DNA of 16,081 bases. It comes from Candidatus Gastranaerophilales bacterium. Its GTDB lineage: Bacteria > Cyanobacteriota > Vampirovibrionia > Gastranaerophilales > Gastranaerophilaceae. This document shows positions 5,578 to 13,300 of this stretch, piece by piece (position 1 is the first letter of the stretch; each line of letters opens with the position of its first letter). The notes beneath the pieces are model-generated. The model did no database searches. It saw only the letters and a list, made by a program, of their open reading frames with translations, and had not been told where the DNA came from. The position numbers and the translations under genes were made by a program. Location of the stretch: positions 1 to 16,081 of the forward strand of contig CAAGHI010000060.1 of assembly GCA_900769645.1 (NCBI GenBank), written 5' to 3'.

Positions 5578-6344
5578 CCCACTGTAACAATTTATGTAAA
5601 GTCGCATTCACATTGGCTGAGGTTTTAATCACCCTTGGCATTATCGGTGTTGTTGCAGCCATAACTCTTCCATCTGTGGTTGCAAATTACCAAAAACAGG
5701 CAGGAATTGTCGGATATAAAAAGATGTTGTCGACTCTTAATCAAGCTTCTTCCAAAATTGTTGCAGATTTGGGGTACTTGCCGGAATGTTATCGTTGGGC
5801 AGATGGAGCAAGACCATATCCTGCGATGAATGAATGTTTAAAAAGAGATGACAAAGGATCATGTAAGGTTTATGGCGACGATAAAGAGAATCCTCGACCA
5901 CCTGATTATTCTGGAAAAAACGCTGATTGTAGGTTATATCAAGATAAATTATTCAAAGAAATGAAAGTTATTAAATCTTGTAATAAAGCGTATTTTGATG
6001 GTTGTACGCCGGAATATAAAGGAAGAGATACTTTATTAAAAGAGTCTGATGACAGTTTGACAGAAGATGATTTGCTTGCTATAACTGATAGTGATGTGAG
6101 TTTGAGGGCAGCTAATCTCAAGAATTATCCTGCAAAAGTGTTTGCTGATGGATCAATTTATATGAATTTGAGTTCTACTGTTATAGTTATAGATGTAAAT
6201 GGGCAAAAAGGCCCAAATAAGTGGGGATATGATGTGTTTCGAATTAGTTTAAAAGGTTCCTCCACAAAAGGGTTGTTTTATACATGTGAGGGTATGCCTG
6301 TTGAAAAAGGTGGAATTAAAAGTTGCGAAATTTTGATGAAATGA
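5523..6344 (+). CDS. Type IV prepilin-like protein (pilin/pseudopilin family), copy 1, with G10-tract leader
   Basis: The frame encodes the class III signal FTLAEVLITLGIIGVVAA, with the invariant Glu at mature position 5. Prepilin-peptidase cleavage is expected between Ala and Phe at base 5607. The roughly 245-residue mature domain carries eight cysteines and a DVNGQKGPNKWGYDVFRI segment, matched in copy 2 by VDINGDKSPNIYGKD. It is an extracytoplasmic pilin or pseudopilin; adhesive or secretion function is unproven. The start is a problem: the only in-frame candidate is GTG 5523, with no Shine-Dalgarno and an in-frame TGA at 5505. No ATG, GTG or TTG lies between the G run and the hydrophobic helix. 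I therefore suspect expression through the ATG at 5464 by slippage at the G run. The coordinates given are the conventional zero-frame ORF. Confidence 0.8.
   Translation: MDQYASRGGGNREGATHVAHCNNLCKVAFTLAEVLITLGIIGVVAAITLPSVVANYQKQAGIVGYKKMLSTLNQASSKIVADLGYLPECYRWADGARPYPAMNECLKRDDKGSCKVYGDDKENPRPPDYSGKNADCRLYQDKLFKEMKVIKSCNKAYFDGCTPEYKGRDTLLKESDDSLTEDDLLAITDSDVSLRAANLKNYPAKVFADGSIYMNLSSTVIVIDVNGQKGPNKWGYDVFRISLKGSSTKGLFYTCEGMPVEKGGIKSCEILMK
5542..5551 (+). repeat. G10 homopolymer tract, copy 1
   Basis: Ten consecutive G, followed by CAATCG as in the other two copies. The ATG leader frame reads CTC-GGG-GGG-GGG-GCA, a sequence prone to slippage. After it, GCTACG-CA-CGTAGC (5565-5578) forms a palindrome around the leader stop codon. 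Confidence 0.9.
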
Positions 6345-6366
6345 TTTTGAACATATCTTAAAATAC

Positions 6367-6395
6367 TTGTACATAAATTCTATTTCTTGTAAAAT
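6367..6395 (+). promoter_or_regulatory. Promoter for the glutamate synthase subunit gene
   Basis: TTGTAC (6367-6372), a 17-nt spacer and TAAAAT (6390-6395). The start of transcription would fall near 6402, just before the ribosome binding site GAGGGAG, leaving a very short leader. Confidence 0.55.
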
Positions 6396-6418
6396 ATAAT
6401 CAAAGAGGGAGATTGAAT

Positions 6419-7792
6419 ATGAACAAGATTGAAAGACAACATGTTAAAGAACAAGATAGAAATCAAAGACGTCATAATTTTGAACCTGTTGAAAGCAATT
6501 TGACACCGGAACAGGTGAAATTGGAAGCATCAAGATGTTTGCATTGTAAAAATCCAAGATGCGTACAGGGGTGCCCTGTGAATATTCAGATCCCCGACTT
6601 TATTCAGGCTCTAAAAGATGATGATTTGGAAAAAGCGGGCGAAGTTATTCGTCAAACAAGTATGTTACCGTCAGTTTGCGGTCGTGTTTGTCCGCAAGAA
6701 AGACAGTGTGAAGGTCAATGTGTTCTCGGAATTAAGGGCGAAGCAGTTGCAATCGGTGCATTAGAAAGATATGTTGGTGATAATACAAATGCAGAGCTTC
6801 CGGAAATCAAACCGTCAGGGAAAAAAGTTGCGATAATCGGCTCAGGTTGTGCCGGCATGACTGCTGCTTGTGATTTGAGAAAAGCCGGTCATGATGTCGA
6901 AGTTTTTGAAGCATTGCACGAACTCGGTGGTGTTTTGCGTTACGGAATTCCGCCATTCAGACTTCCTCGTACAATTCTTGATAAAGAAATTAATAACCTT
7001 GAAAAAATGGGTGTAGTTTTCCATAAAAACGTAGTTGTTGGGAAATCAATCACCTTGGAACAGTTGAAAGAAGACGGTTTTGATGCAATTTTTATCTGCT
7101 CAGGTGCAGGTTTGCCTAAAATGTTGCATGTTGCAGGCGAAAATTTGAATGGAGTTTTCTCTGCCAATGAATTTTTGACTCGTGTAAATTTGATGCACGC
7201 AGGACAACCGGATAGCGTGACTCCGTTGAGAGTTGGTAAAAAAGCTGCTGTTTTTGGCGGTGGAAACGTTGCTATGGACGCGGCTAGAACTGCTGTCAGG
7301 GTTGGCTTTGAAGAAGTTTATATTATTTATCGTCGTACAGAAAAGGAACTTCCGGCTCGTTTGGAAGAAATTAGACACGCAAAAGAAGAAGGCGTTGTGT
7401 TTAAATTCCTATATTCTCCAAAAGAGATATTAGGGGAAGACGGCTATGTAAAAGGTGTAGAATTAGAGGTTATGGAATTAGGCGAACCTGATGAATCAGG
7501 TAGACGTCGTCCTGTTTCTACCGGAAAAACTGAAATTATGGACTTAGATACAGTAATTGTTGCTCTTGGAACAGGTCCAAACCCAATTATCCAACGTTCA
7601 GCAGAAGCGGAAGGCTTGGAAATTATAACTGATAAACGCGGTTATATCGTGGTTGATGGCGAAACAAGATGCACCAATATTCCGACAGTTTATGCGGGCG
7701 GTGATGTAGCTCCGGTTGGAGAATCCAATGCTATTAATGCGATGGGCGCCGGCAAAAAAGCTGCTAAGGCAATTAACGAGTTGTTGAAATAA
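6419..7792 (+). CDS. gltA: NADPH-dependent glutamate synthase, GltA/GltD-type Fe-S flavoprotein
   Basis: The 457-residue enzyme oxidises NAD(P)H and passes electrons through FAD and Fe-S clusters, classically for glutamate formation. Two N-terminal cysteine clusters bind the Fe-S centres: C40-x2-C43-x4-C48-x3-C52 and C87-x3-C91-x5-C97-x3-C101. The FAD site is VAIIGSGCAGMTAA (G141-x-G143-x2-G146), the NADPH site AVFGGGNVAMDAAR (about 277-290), and the C-terminal FAD contact is TVYAGGDVA. The CGRVCPQERQCEGQCVLG stretch is typical of the free-standing GltA family (about 460 aa) as well as E. coli GltD. ATG 6419 is chosen over TTG 6413 because GAGGGAG is 7-8 nt upstream. No large GltB-type subunit is adjacent. 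NfnB-type transhydrogenase or SudA subunits are close relatives, but their partner is also absent. Confidence 0.88.
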   Translation: MNKIERQHVKEQDRNQRRHNFEPVESNLTPEQVKLEASRCLHCKNPRCVQGCPVNIQIPDFIQALKDDDLEKAGEVIRQTSMLPSVCGRVCPQERQCEGQCVLGIKGEAVAIGALERYVGDNTNAELPEIKPSGKKVAIIGSGCAGMTAACDLRKAGHDVEVFEALHELGGVLRYGIPPFRLPRTILDKEINNLEKMGVVFHKNVVVGKSITLEQLKEDGFDAIFICSGAGLPKMLHVAGENLNGVFSANEFLTRVNLMHAGQPDSVTPLRVGKKAAVFGGGNVAMDAARTAVRVGFEEVYIIYRRTEKELPARLEEIRHAKEEGVVFKFLYSPKEILGEDGYVKGVELEVMELGEPDESGRRRPVSTGKTEIMDLDTVIVALGTGPNPIIQRSAEAEGLEIITDKRGYIVVDGETRCTNIPTVYAGGDVAPVGESNAINAMGAGKKAAKAINELLK

Positions 7793-7812
7793 ACTTATTG
7801 GGAAGGAAAGTT

Positions 7813-8715
7813 GTGAAAAGTAGAATTGTGAAAAAATTTTTATGCTTATTTGTAACGATTATGCTTTTCGCTTCTTGTTGCTTTGCGTTTGAACTTGATA
7901 CGTCGGTAGACGATGAAATTCGTAGAAATTACAATCCGTCGGCTTTGGAGCAGAATTTACCGGCGCTTCCAAAAACTTCTCCAAGTCAAACTCAAGCAAC
8001 AACTCCCAAAACAACGACTACTACAAGCAAGACGACTTCTACTTCTACTGTTCCTAAAACTCAACCTGTTGCACAACCTTCCAAACCACAACTTGTTGTC
8101 AAAAAAATGGATAACGACTACAAATATGACAAGTCAACTGCAATCAGGATTAAGAAGGGAACAAAGTTCAGGGTTAAATCGAATTGTTTAATTTCGGATT
8201 ACCAAAAAGAAGGAACGAGAGTTTCGTTTACTTCAATAAAACCTGTAACTCAGCGATATATAACGATTAATGAGGGTACTAGATTTAATGGTGTTGTTGA
8301 AAATTCTCACCTCCCTCAATATAGCGGAAATGGTGGATTGATTGTTTTGTTGGTTGATGGAATTGTTGTAAACGGTTCTGCCAAAAGCGTTCACGCTAAA
8401 ATTACCAAAGCGAATTTGAAAAAAGTTTTCTTTAATAATATCAAGGGGAAACGTGGGTATATAAAAGGAATTTCAAAACAGGTTGATAAGGGTGAAAATT
8501 TCTACAAAAAAACTCGTAGGACATCTGCGAAACTTGCTGATAACCCTGTTGGAATAATAATATCGCCAATTCCTACAATTGCCGGCATGGCTGTATATGC
8601 TGTGAATTTTGTTGGATCGCCGATTTTCGCAATCTTGGCTAAAGGTTCAAGAATATCAATACCTGTAGGTTCTGAATTTGAAATTAAGCTTTTGGAAGAT
8701 GTGTATTTGCAATAA
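7813..8715 (+). CDS. Secreted or lipoprotein-like protein with Thr-rich linker, function unknown
   Basis: From GTG 7813 (AAGGA 5 nt upstream) the product is 300 residues. A signal sequence covers residues 1-25: basic start, hydrophobic core, then FASCCFA/FE. Cleavage after A25 is likely; FASC is a poor lipobox, so lipidation at C22 is only possible. Residues about 53-93 form a Thr/Ser/Pro/Gln-rich linker with repeated PKT units, probably flexible and outside the cytoplasm. The C-terminal domain is beta-rich, with GTRFNGVVENSHLPQYSGNG and an end segment IPVGSEFEIKLLEDVYLQ; a hydrophobic stretch occurs near residues 240-270. The VPxGxxFxxxLxxD-like ending vaguely recalls VirB10/TrbI-type domains, but no transfer genes are nearby, so I do not assign one. 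It begins 20 nt after gltA and may be co-transcribed. Confidence 0.72.
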   Translation: MKSRIVKKFLCLFVTIMLFASCCFAFELDTSVDDEIRRNYNPSALEQNLPALPKTSPSQTQATTPKTTTTTSKTTSTSTVPKTQPVAQPSKPQLVVKKMDNDYKYDKSTAIRIKKGTKFRVKSNCLISDYQKEGTRVSFTSIKPVTQRYITINEGTRFNGVVENSHLPQYSGNGGLIVLLVDGIVVNGSAKSVHAKITKANLKKVFFNNIKGKRGYIKGISKQVDKGENFYKKTRRTSAKLADNPVGIIISPIPTIAGMAVYAVNFVGSPIFAILAKGSRISIPVGSEFEIKLLEDVYLQ

Positions 8716-8804
8716 CAATTTTGATTAATATTTGTTTACATAATAGAAAAATTAAAAATTTATGGTTTTTACAGTCATAGCGAAAAACGAAAGGAAATAT
8801 AAAA

Positions 8805-9218
8805 ATGAAGTGTATGATGAGATTTACCGGTTTAGATTATAGCGCAAATATGATGGCAAGAGCCGTGAAAAGTGGTTCAAACCAAGCTGATAGAGCAGTT
8901 GGCGATTTCTTAAAATTGGCTAATAAAGAAGGAACTCAAGGTGCAGCATTGACATCATTGTTTTCTCAGGCAAGGACTGTAGGAATTGATTCTCATAAAG
9001 CTTATTTATCTGAAATAGAAAAAAGGGCTTACAAAAATCCTGCAACAGCAGCAGAATATAACAAGTTTGTTGGTGCATTGGTAGAGAATTATCCAAAAAC
9101 AATCCACGATAGAGCTTGTCTTGCAAGTTGGGGTGCGGTTGAATCAGGACATGTTAAACCAAAATCAATCTGGCGCAAAATTATGCCTATGCTAAGCAAA
9201 TTAATTCGTGAAGAATAA
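8805..9218 (+). CDS. Conserved-looking hypothetical protein, 137 aa
   Basis: I do not recognise this family. The product has no signal peptide or membrane helix and appears mostly alpha-helical, with alternating Ala/Leu/Lys segments (for example KSGSNQADRAVGDFLKLANK) and a basic C-terminus (KSIWRKIMPMLSKLIREE) that could be amphipathic. AAAGGAAA sits about 8 nt before the ATG, and the start MKCMMRF has two further in-frame Met codons. A rho-independent terminator follows 23 nt after the stop, so this is a real transcript end. It lies 89 nt after the secreted Thr-rich protein gene. Confidence 0.65.
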   Translation: MKCMMRFTGLDYSANMMARAVKSGSNQADRAVGDFLKLANKEGTQGAALTSLFSQARTVGIDSHKAYLSEIEKRAYKNPATAAEYNKFVGALVENYPKTIHDRACLASWGAVESGHVKPKSIWRKIMPMLSKLIREE

Positions 9219-9241
9219 TAAAATTTTTGAAAAGATAAAGA

Positions 9242-9272
9242 GGACGAGGTAATCATATCTCGTCCCTTTTTT
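9242..9272 (+). terminator. Rho-independent terminator after the 137-aa gene
   Basis: GGACGAG (9242-9248) pairs perfectly with CTCGTCC (9259-9265) around a 10-nt loop, followed by C and a run of six T (9267-9272). Confidence 0.85.
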
Positions 9273-9275
9273 AAG

Positions 9276-9304
9276 TTGAAAAATATATAAAAATATGTTA
9301 AAAT
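9276..9304 (+). promoter_or_regulatory. Promoter of pilin-like gene copy 2
   Basis: TTGAAA (9276-9281), an exact 17-nt spacer and TAAAAT (9299-9304), directly after the terminator. Transcription would start near 9311. The first well-placed ribosome binding site downstream is AAGGAG at 9355-9360, 7 nt before the leader ATG 9368. Confidence 0.65.
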
Positions 9305-9333
9305 AGGTATATAAGAATAGAGAAGTCGGTCAG

Positions 9334-10191
9334 GTGCCACCTGACAATCTGGATAAGGAGTCAGAGTATGAAAAAAGATTGTATGCAAGGATTGCTAAAA
9401 ATGAAAAGCCACCTAATTGGTGGGTGGAGCGGCACAGTCCTCGGGGGGGGGGCAATCGCGAAGGTGCAACGCACGTAGCCCACTGTAACAATTTACGTAA
9501 AGTAGCATTCACATTGGCTGAGGTTTTAATTACCCTCGGAATAATTGGCGTTGTTGCGGCGCTTACGCTTCCATCTGTTGTAAAAAATTATCAGAAAAAA
9601 GTCACTGTTGAAAGGTTAAAAAAGACGTATTCAACATTGTCTCAAGCTGTACAGATGTCAGTTAAGGATAATGATGAGATTGAAGGTTGGAATTTTGATT
9701 TATCAACCAGAGATTTTATGGATAAATATCTTATTCCATATATTAAAGATATTAAATCAGAAGATGAAAAAGTGGCGGAAAATCAGAGTGCTCAAAGATA
9801 TGTTTTAGCAGATGGAACTGCTATAAGAGCATGGAGTTGGAATAATCCAAAAGTGAAACCGTTTTTTATGTTGTATGTTGATATAAATGGGGACAAGTCT
9901 CCTAATATTTATGGAAAAGATATTTTTATATTTCATATTTTTTCCCAAGAGGCAAATTGGTACAATGCAGGTAGTGGTAATGTCGCACAAGATATTCCCA
10001 AAGCCGGCTTATATCCTGATGGTTATGGATATTCTCGAGATACTATGTTGAATAATGGGTGGCGTGGTTGTAATAAACGAGGTGGAAAAGCAACTAGTGA
10101 TGGAGTTGAATCGGATAATGCAGGTGGAGCATTTTGTACTGCGCTAATTATGTATGACGGCTGGCAGATTAAAGAGGATTATAAGTGGTAG
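9334..10191 (+). CDS. Type IV prepilin-like protein (pilin/pseudopilin family), copy 2, with G10-tract leader
   Basis: The mature protein starts FTLAEVLITLGIIGVVAA at base 9508 and spans about 228 residues. It has the hydrophobic first helix, then YQKKVTVERLKKTYSTLSQA, a polar domain with VLADGTAIRAW and VDINGDKSPNIYGKDIFIF, and the end CTALIMYDGWQIKEDYKW. The pattern resembles that of copy 1 (5523-6344) and the tail at 1-102. The zero-frame ORF could begin at GTG 9334, which has no Shine-Dalgarno, making a 58-residue leader, far too long for a usual prepilin. The strong AAGGAG at 9355-9360 serves ATG 9368, which is in the other frame until a G is gained or a -1 shift occurs at the G run. It is preceded by its own promoter and followed by a stem-loop terminator. 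Confidence 0.8.
   Translation: MPPDNLDKESEYEKRLYARIAKNEKPPNWWVERHSPRGGGNREGATHVAHCNNLRKVAFTLAEVLITLGIIGVVAALTLPSVVKNYQKKVTVERLKKTYSTLSQAVQMSVKDNDEIEGWNFDLSTRDFMDKYLIPYIKDIKSEDEKVAENQSAQRYVLADGTAIRAWSWNNPKVKPFFMLYVDINGDKSPNIYGKDIFIFHIFSQEANWYNAGSGNVAQDIPKAGLYPDGYGYSRDTMLNNGWRGCNKRGGKATSDGVESDNAGGAFCTALIMYDGWQIKEDYKW
9368..9478 (+). CDS. Leader ORF (36 aa) entering the G10 tract of pilin-like gene copy 2
   Basis: ATG 9368 has the best ribosome binding site of the three leaders (AAGGAG, 7-nt spacing). The peptide starts MKKDCMQGLLKMKSHLIGGW, has 25 codons before the G run, and stops at TAG 9476-9478. In the -1 frame, or with one added G, it continues as GGGGNREGATHVAHC into the pilin signal. 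Here the pilin frame upstream is also open, unlike copies 1 and 3. Confidence 0.6.
   Translation: MKKDCMQGLLKMKSHLIGGWSGTVLGGGAIAKVQRT
9443..9452 (+). repeat. G10 homopolymer tract, copy 2
   Basis: Ten consecutive G followed by CAATCGCGAAGGTGC, as in copy 1. A small hairpin GTGC-AAC-GCAC follows 11 nt after the run. Confidence 0.9.
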
Positions 10192-10233
10192 TTAGTATGC
10201 CGTGGTACCGTTCCGACATGAATGATATAACAG

Positions 10234-10294
10234 ATTCTGAATAGCAAGAAAAATTAATGCTCATAGCTTGCATTATTTTTTTAGCTTTCAGAAT
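10234..10294. terminator. Long stem-loop, probable bidirectional terminator between pilin copy 2 (+) and GH13 gene (-)
   Basis: The outer stem ATTCTGAA (10234-10241) with TTCAGAAT (10287-10294) is identical to that at 161-227. The inner arms pair through GCATTA with TAATGC and an A/T tract around a 9-nt loop, with few mismatches over about 25 bp. The right arm contains a run of seven T (10276-10282), good for termination on +. Confidence 0.7.
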
Positions 10295-10325
10295 GGCTAC
10301 TAAATTTGCCACTTTTGAAAATAAA

Positions 10326-13300
10326 TTATTTACTTACAATTGCCAATTTTTCGCCAACATTATGTGCTTTTTTATTCATTTGCGCATAAGGTCTTGAAAT
10401 AAAGTTGTATTGCGGATTGTACAAAGTTTTTCTGCCTGTAAAGCTTGGTTGGTAATTGTCAATGCTATACAAAATTAACGTAGAATCTTTGAACGTAATT
10501 GGGCGTCCGTCAGGGCCTGTAATTTGATTATTGCCATTTACGTAGTATGTTGTTTTATCTTCTTTATTGGCATTTTTGAATTTCAGACCTGATTTTAAAC
10601 CACCACGAAGTCCAACTTTTCCGCCTCTATCATCGTTTAAGTCGATGCAATTCAATGTGATTTGTTTTGGATCATAATATTCGTCATATTTGTGGTTAAG
10701 CCCTTCTGTGTTGAATACAGAAACAGTCATTGCTCCGTTTGGACTTTGGCGAAGAAGAGCAGAAACAGATGTTTCTTTTCCATCATCTGTGTATGCGGTT
10801 TGTTCTTTTAGTGCAAATGGCGTTCCGTCGTTCAATGGTTGCAATTCCGGACGAGTTCTTAGCTCAAATTGTCCGTCTAAAAAGTCTTTGAATTGTTTTA
10901 TAAACGGCTTGAATTCAGGACTTTTCTCGTCAACCCATTCTTCGTGGATTACATTTCTGTTTTGAAGGTATATGTTTTTGGTTGTAGTTTCATAACCGGT
11001 TGAACCCATATCATCACCTGCAAATAGGGTTGGGTTTCCTGTTAGTGCAATCAAAAATTTCATCTGACCTAAAAGTCTGGACATTGCCGGATCTACAATT
11101 TGTTTGAAAGCTTCATTTTTCAAAGCTTTGCGTTCTTCTGGAGTTAATCTGAAATGCGGATCTTGGTTTACATATTCCATTTCATCTAAGACAATGTCAA
11201 GTGCAACACTGAAATCTTTTGTTCCAAAGCCGTCGGTCTCAATTGTTTTTCCTTTGTGGTGCCCGTTTGTAAGATTTTTTAATGCCTCAAGCATTGTGCC
11301 GTAAACCAAATCTTTTTTATTTTGATCTAGTCCAATGTTTTCTTTTGCTTTGCCCATTCCACTTGCAATAGATTCAGCTTTTGCAATCGCCAAATTGCTT
11401 GTGCGAGCGAAGTTGAAACAATCTACAGCTTCTTTGGTCGGGTTATTGCCAAAGCCCATTCCGTGAAGAATTTTGTAGGCTCTTTGGCGTTTGTCAAAGT
11501 TGTCGACATTTGTTAGGTCTGTGTAAACCATATCCATATCTTCTGCATAACCTTCTAGTGCACGGCATTTGTCGTGGTTGCCGGCAAAAGTATATGAATA
11601 TAATAATGATTCCAAAGGCCCAGATTGCAAGAAGTTTCCGCCACCTGCAAGCTGTTCAAGAATTGTTCCGTTGTGGTGAGTTCCTCGTTCAACTCCGTTT
11701 TCATCTGCAAACAGTTTTCCGAAAATACCTGTTAAGCTTGATGAGAAATATGTGTAGTTTGCAGTTGTCGTAAACCCTGCTTCATTCAAAAGTTTTTTTA
11801 CAGCTTCTGTTGAATCTGCGTATCTTGATCCGGATTTGCTACCATTTCCTTTGCCATAGATATCAGCTTCGTCAGTAACTTCTGCTGCAATATAAGCGTC
11901 GGGGTGATATTCTTTTACGCCATCAGCAAATTTTGACCAAAAATCGATGACCTTATTCCAAGTGTATTCAAAATCGGTTTTGTGGTTTCTGACAGATTCA
12001 ATGTCTGCAATATCTTTTGTTGCGTCAATTCTCCAATCCAAACCGGCTTCAGTTCTATCAACAATCATTTCTGCAAGTTTAAAGCTGTTTGCGTCAGTGC
12101 CTTTAATAGATTGGAATAGCGCGTTAGCAAGTTTTTGTTTTTCTGACGGTTGGATTTTTCTTACTCTTGAGCGAATTTTATTGATAACTAATTCGGCTTC
12201 ATTTTCCGGACTGTCAGCAATAATTCCCATACTTGTAAGAGATGTTTCCTTCAATTCGTTGTAGTTGTAAGAAATTTCGCCTGTTTTTTCATCAGTTGTA
12301 ACCAATGCATTTGGCTCAACACTTTTTATCACGGCAAAACGAACGATTTCAGGTGCAAGTTGCGGAATTACATATTTCCCAAAATCTGTCAAGTTGCCTT
12401 CTTTATCTTGAAGTTTTGAATTTTCTGGAAGTTTTGCATCTATACTAGAGAAAATTTCGTTTGCCAAACTAGCTAATTCTTGTGTGTACATTTTGTCCGC
12501 TTTTTCATAAACTTCTCTGAATTCAGGCTCCAGATGCGGATTTCCTTCTTTGTACATGTCAAATCTTGTTAGACCAACTTCATCTTCTGATGTTGCACGT
12601 TTTGAAATATATGGAGAGCTCAAAACGCTTGCGATTTCGTCGCCAACTTCAATTGAATCAAGCGGAGTATCCATAATATTATGTAGGATTGCACTTTTAT
12701 AAGTTTCGTTGTTTTGTAAGCCTTTTAGCTCATAATCATTGTTCAAAACATTTTCAACAATGTTTTGGTTTATGTTAAGTTTTTTAGGGAAAACTTCTCC
12801 GTTAGCTTGCGATTTAATCAATGATGTGATTTCGCTTGCAGATTTTCCGTTGATGTTTTTCAAATGTTGTGCAACGTTAAGGTTTAAAATTTGAGCAGTT
12901 TTCTTAGTCCAATATTTTGCCGAAGAAACAGCATAATCTTGAACTTCCATATTGTTTCTTTCAAGAAGTTTAATCTTTTCTGTTCTAAGATCTGGATCTG
13001 TAATATTTATGAGTTCTTGAGTGTCGGCATGTGATGGCACGAAGATTAACTTGGCAATATCAGGGTTTGCGTCCCAAGTATAGAAACCACTTTCGTGTTT
13101 GCCATCAAGTCCAAAGTATTCAAATTTTGCAACCGAACGAGTCCCCTCGCCGCTGTACAATTTAACTTGTTTTTCTGGAGGAACGGATTTGTTGTAATCG
13201 CTTAGGTGTTTAACGTTTTCTAAATACGTTTTTGGATTGATTTGGAAGCTGTAAGGTACAACTGTGTCGTTATGGTTGTTTATGTCTAAGTAATTTTTGT

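Noticed and set aside
6413..6418. TTG start for the glutamate synthase subunit
   Set aside because: Too close to GAGGGAG; ATG 6419 has proper spacing.
7813..8715. Calling the Thr-rich secreted protein a VirB10/TrbI conjugation protein
   Set aside because: The resemblance is limited to a short C-terminal pattern, and no conjugation or type IV secretion genes are nearby.
10192..10325. Small ORF between pilin copy 2 and the GH13 gene
   Set aside because: The gap is filled by the stem-loop; no start with a ribosome binding site and adequate length was found.
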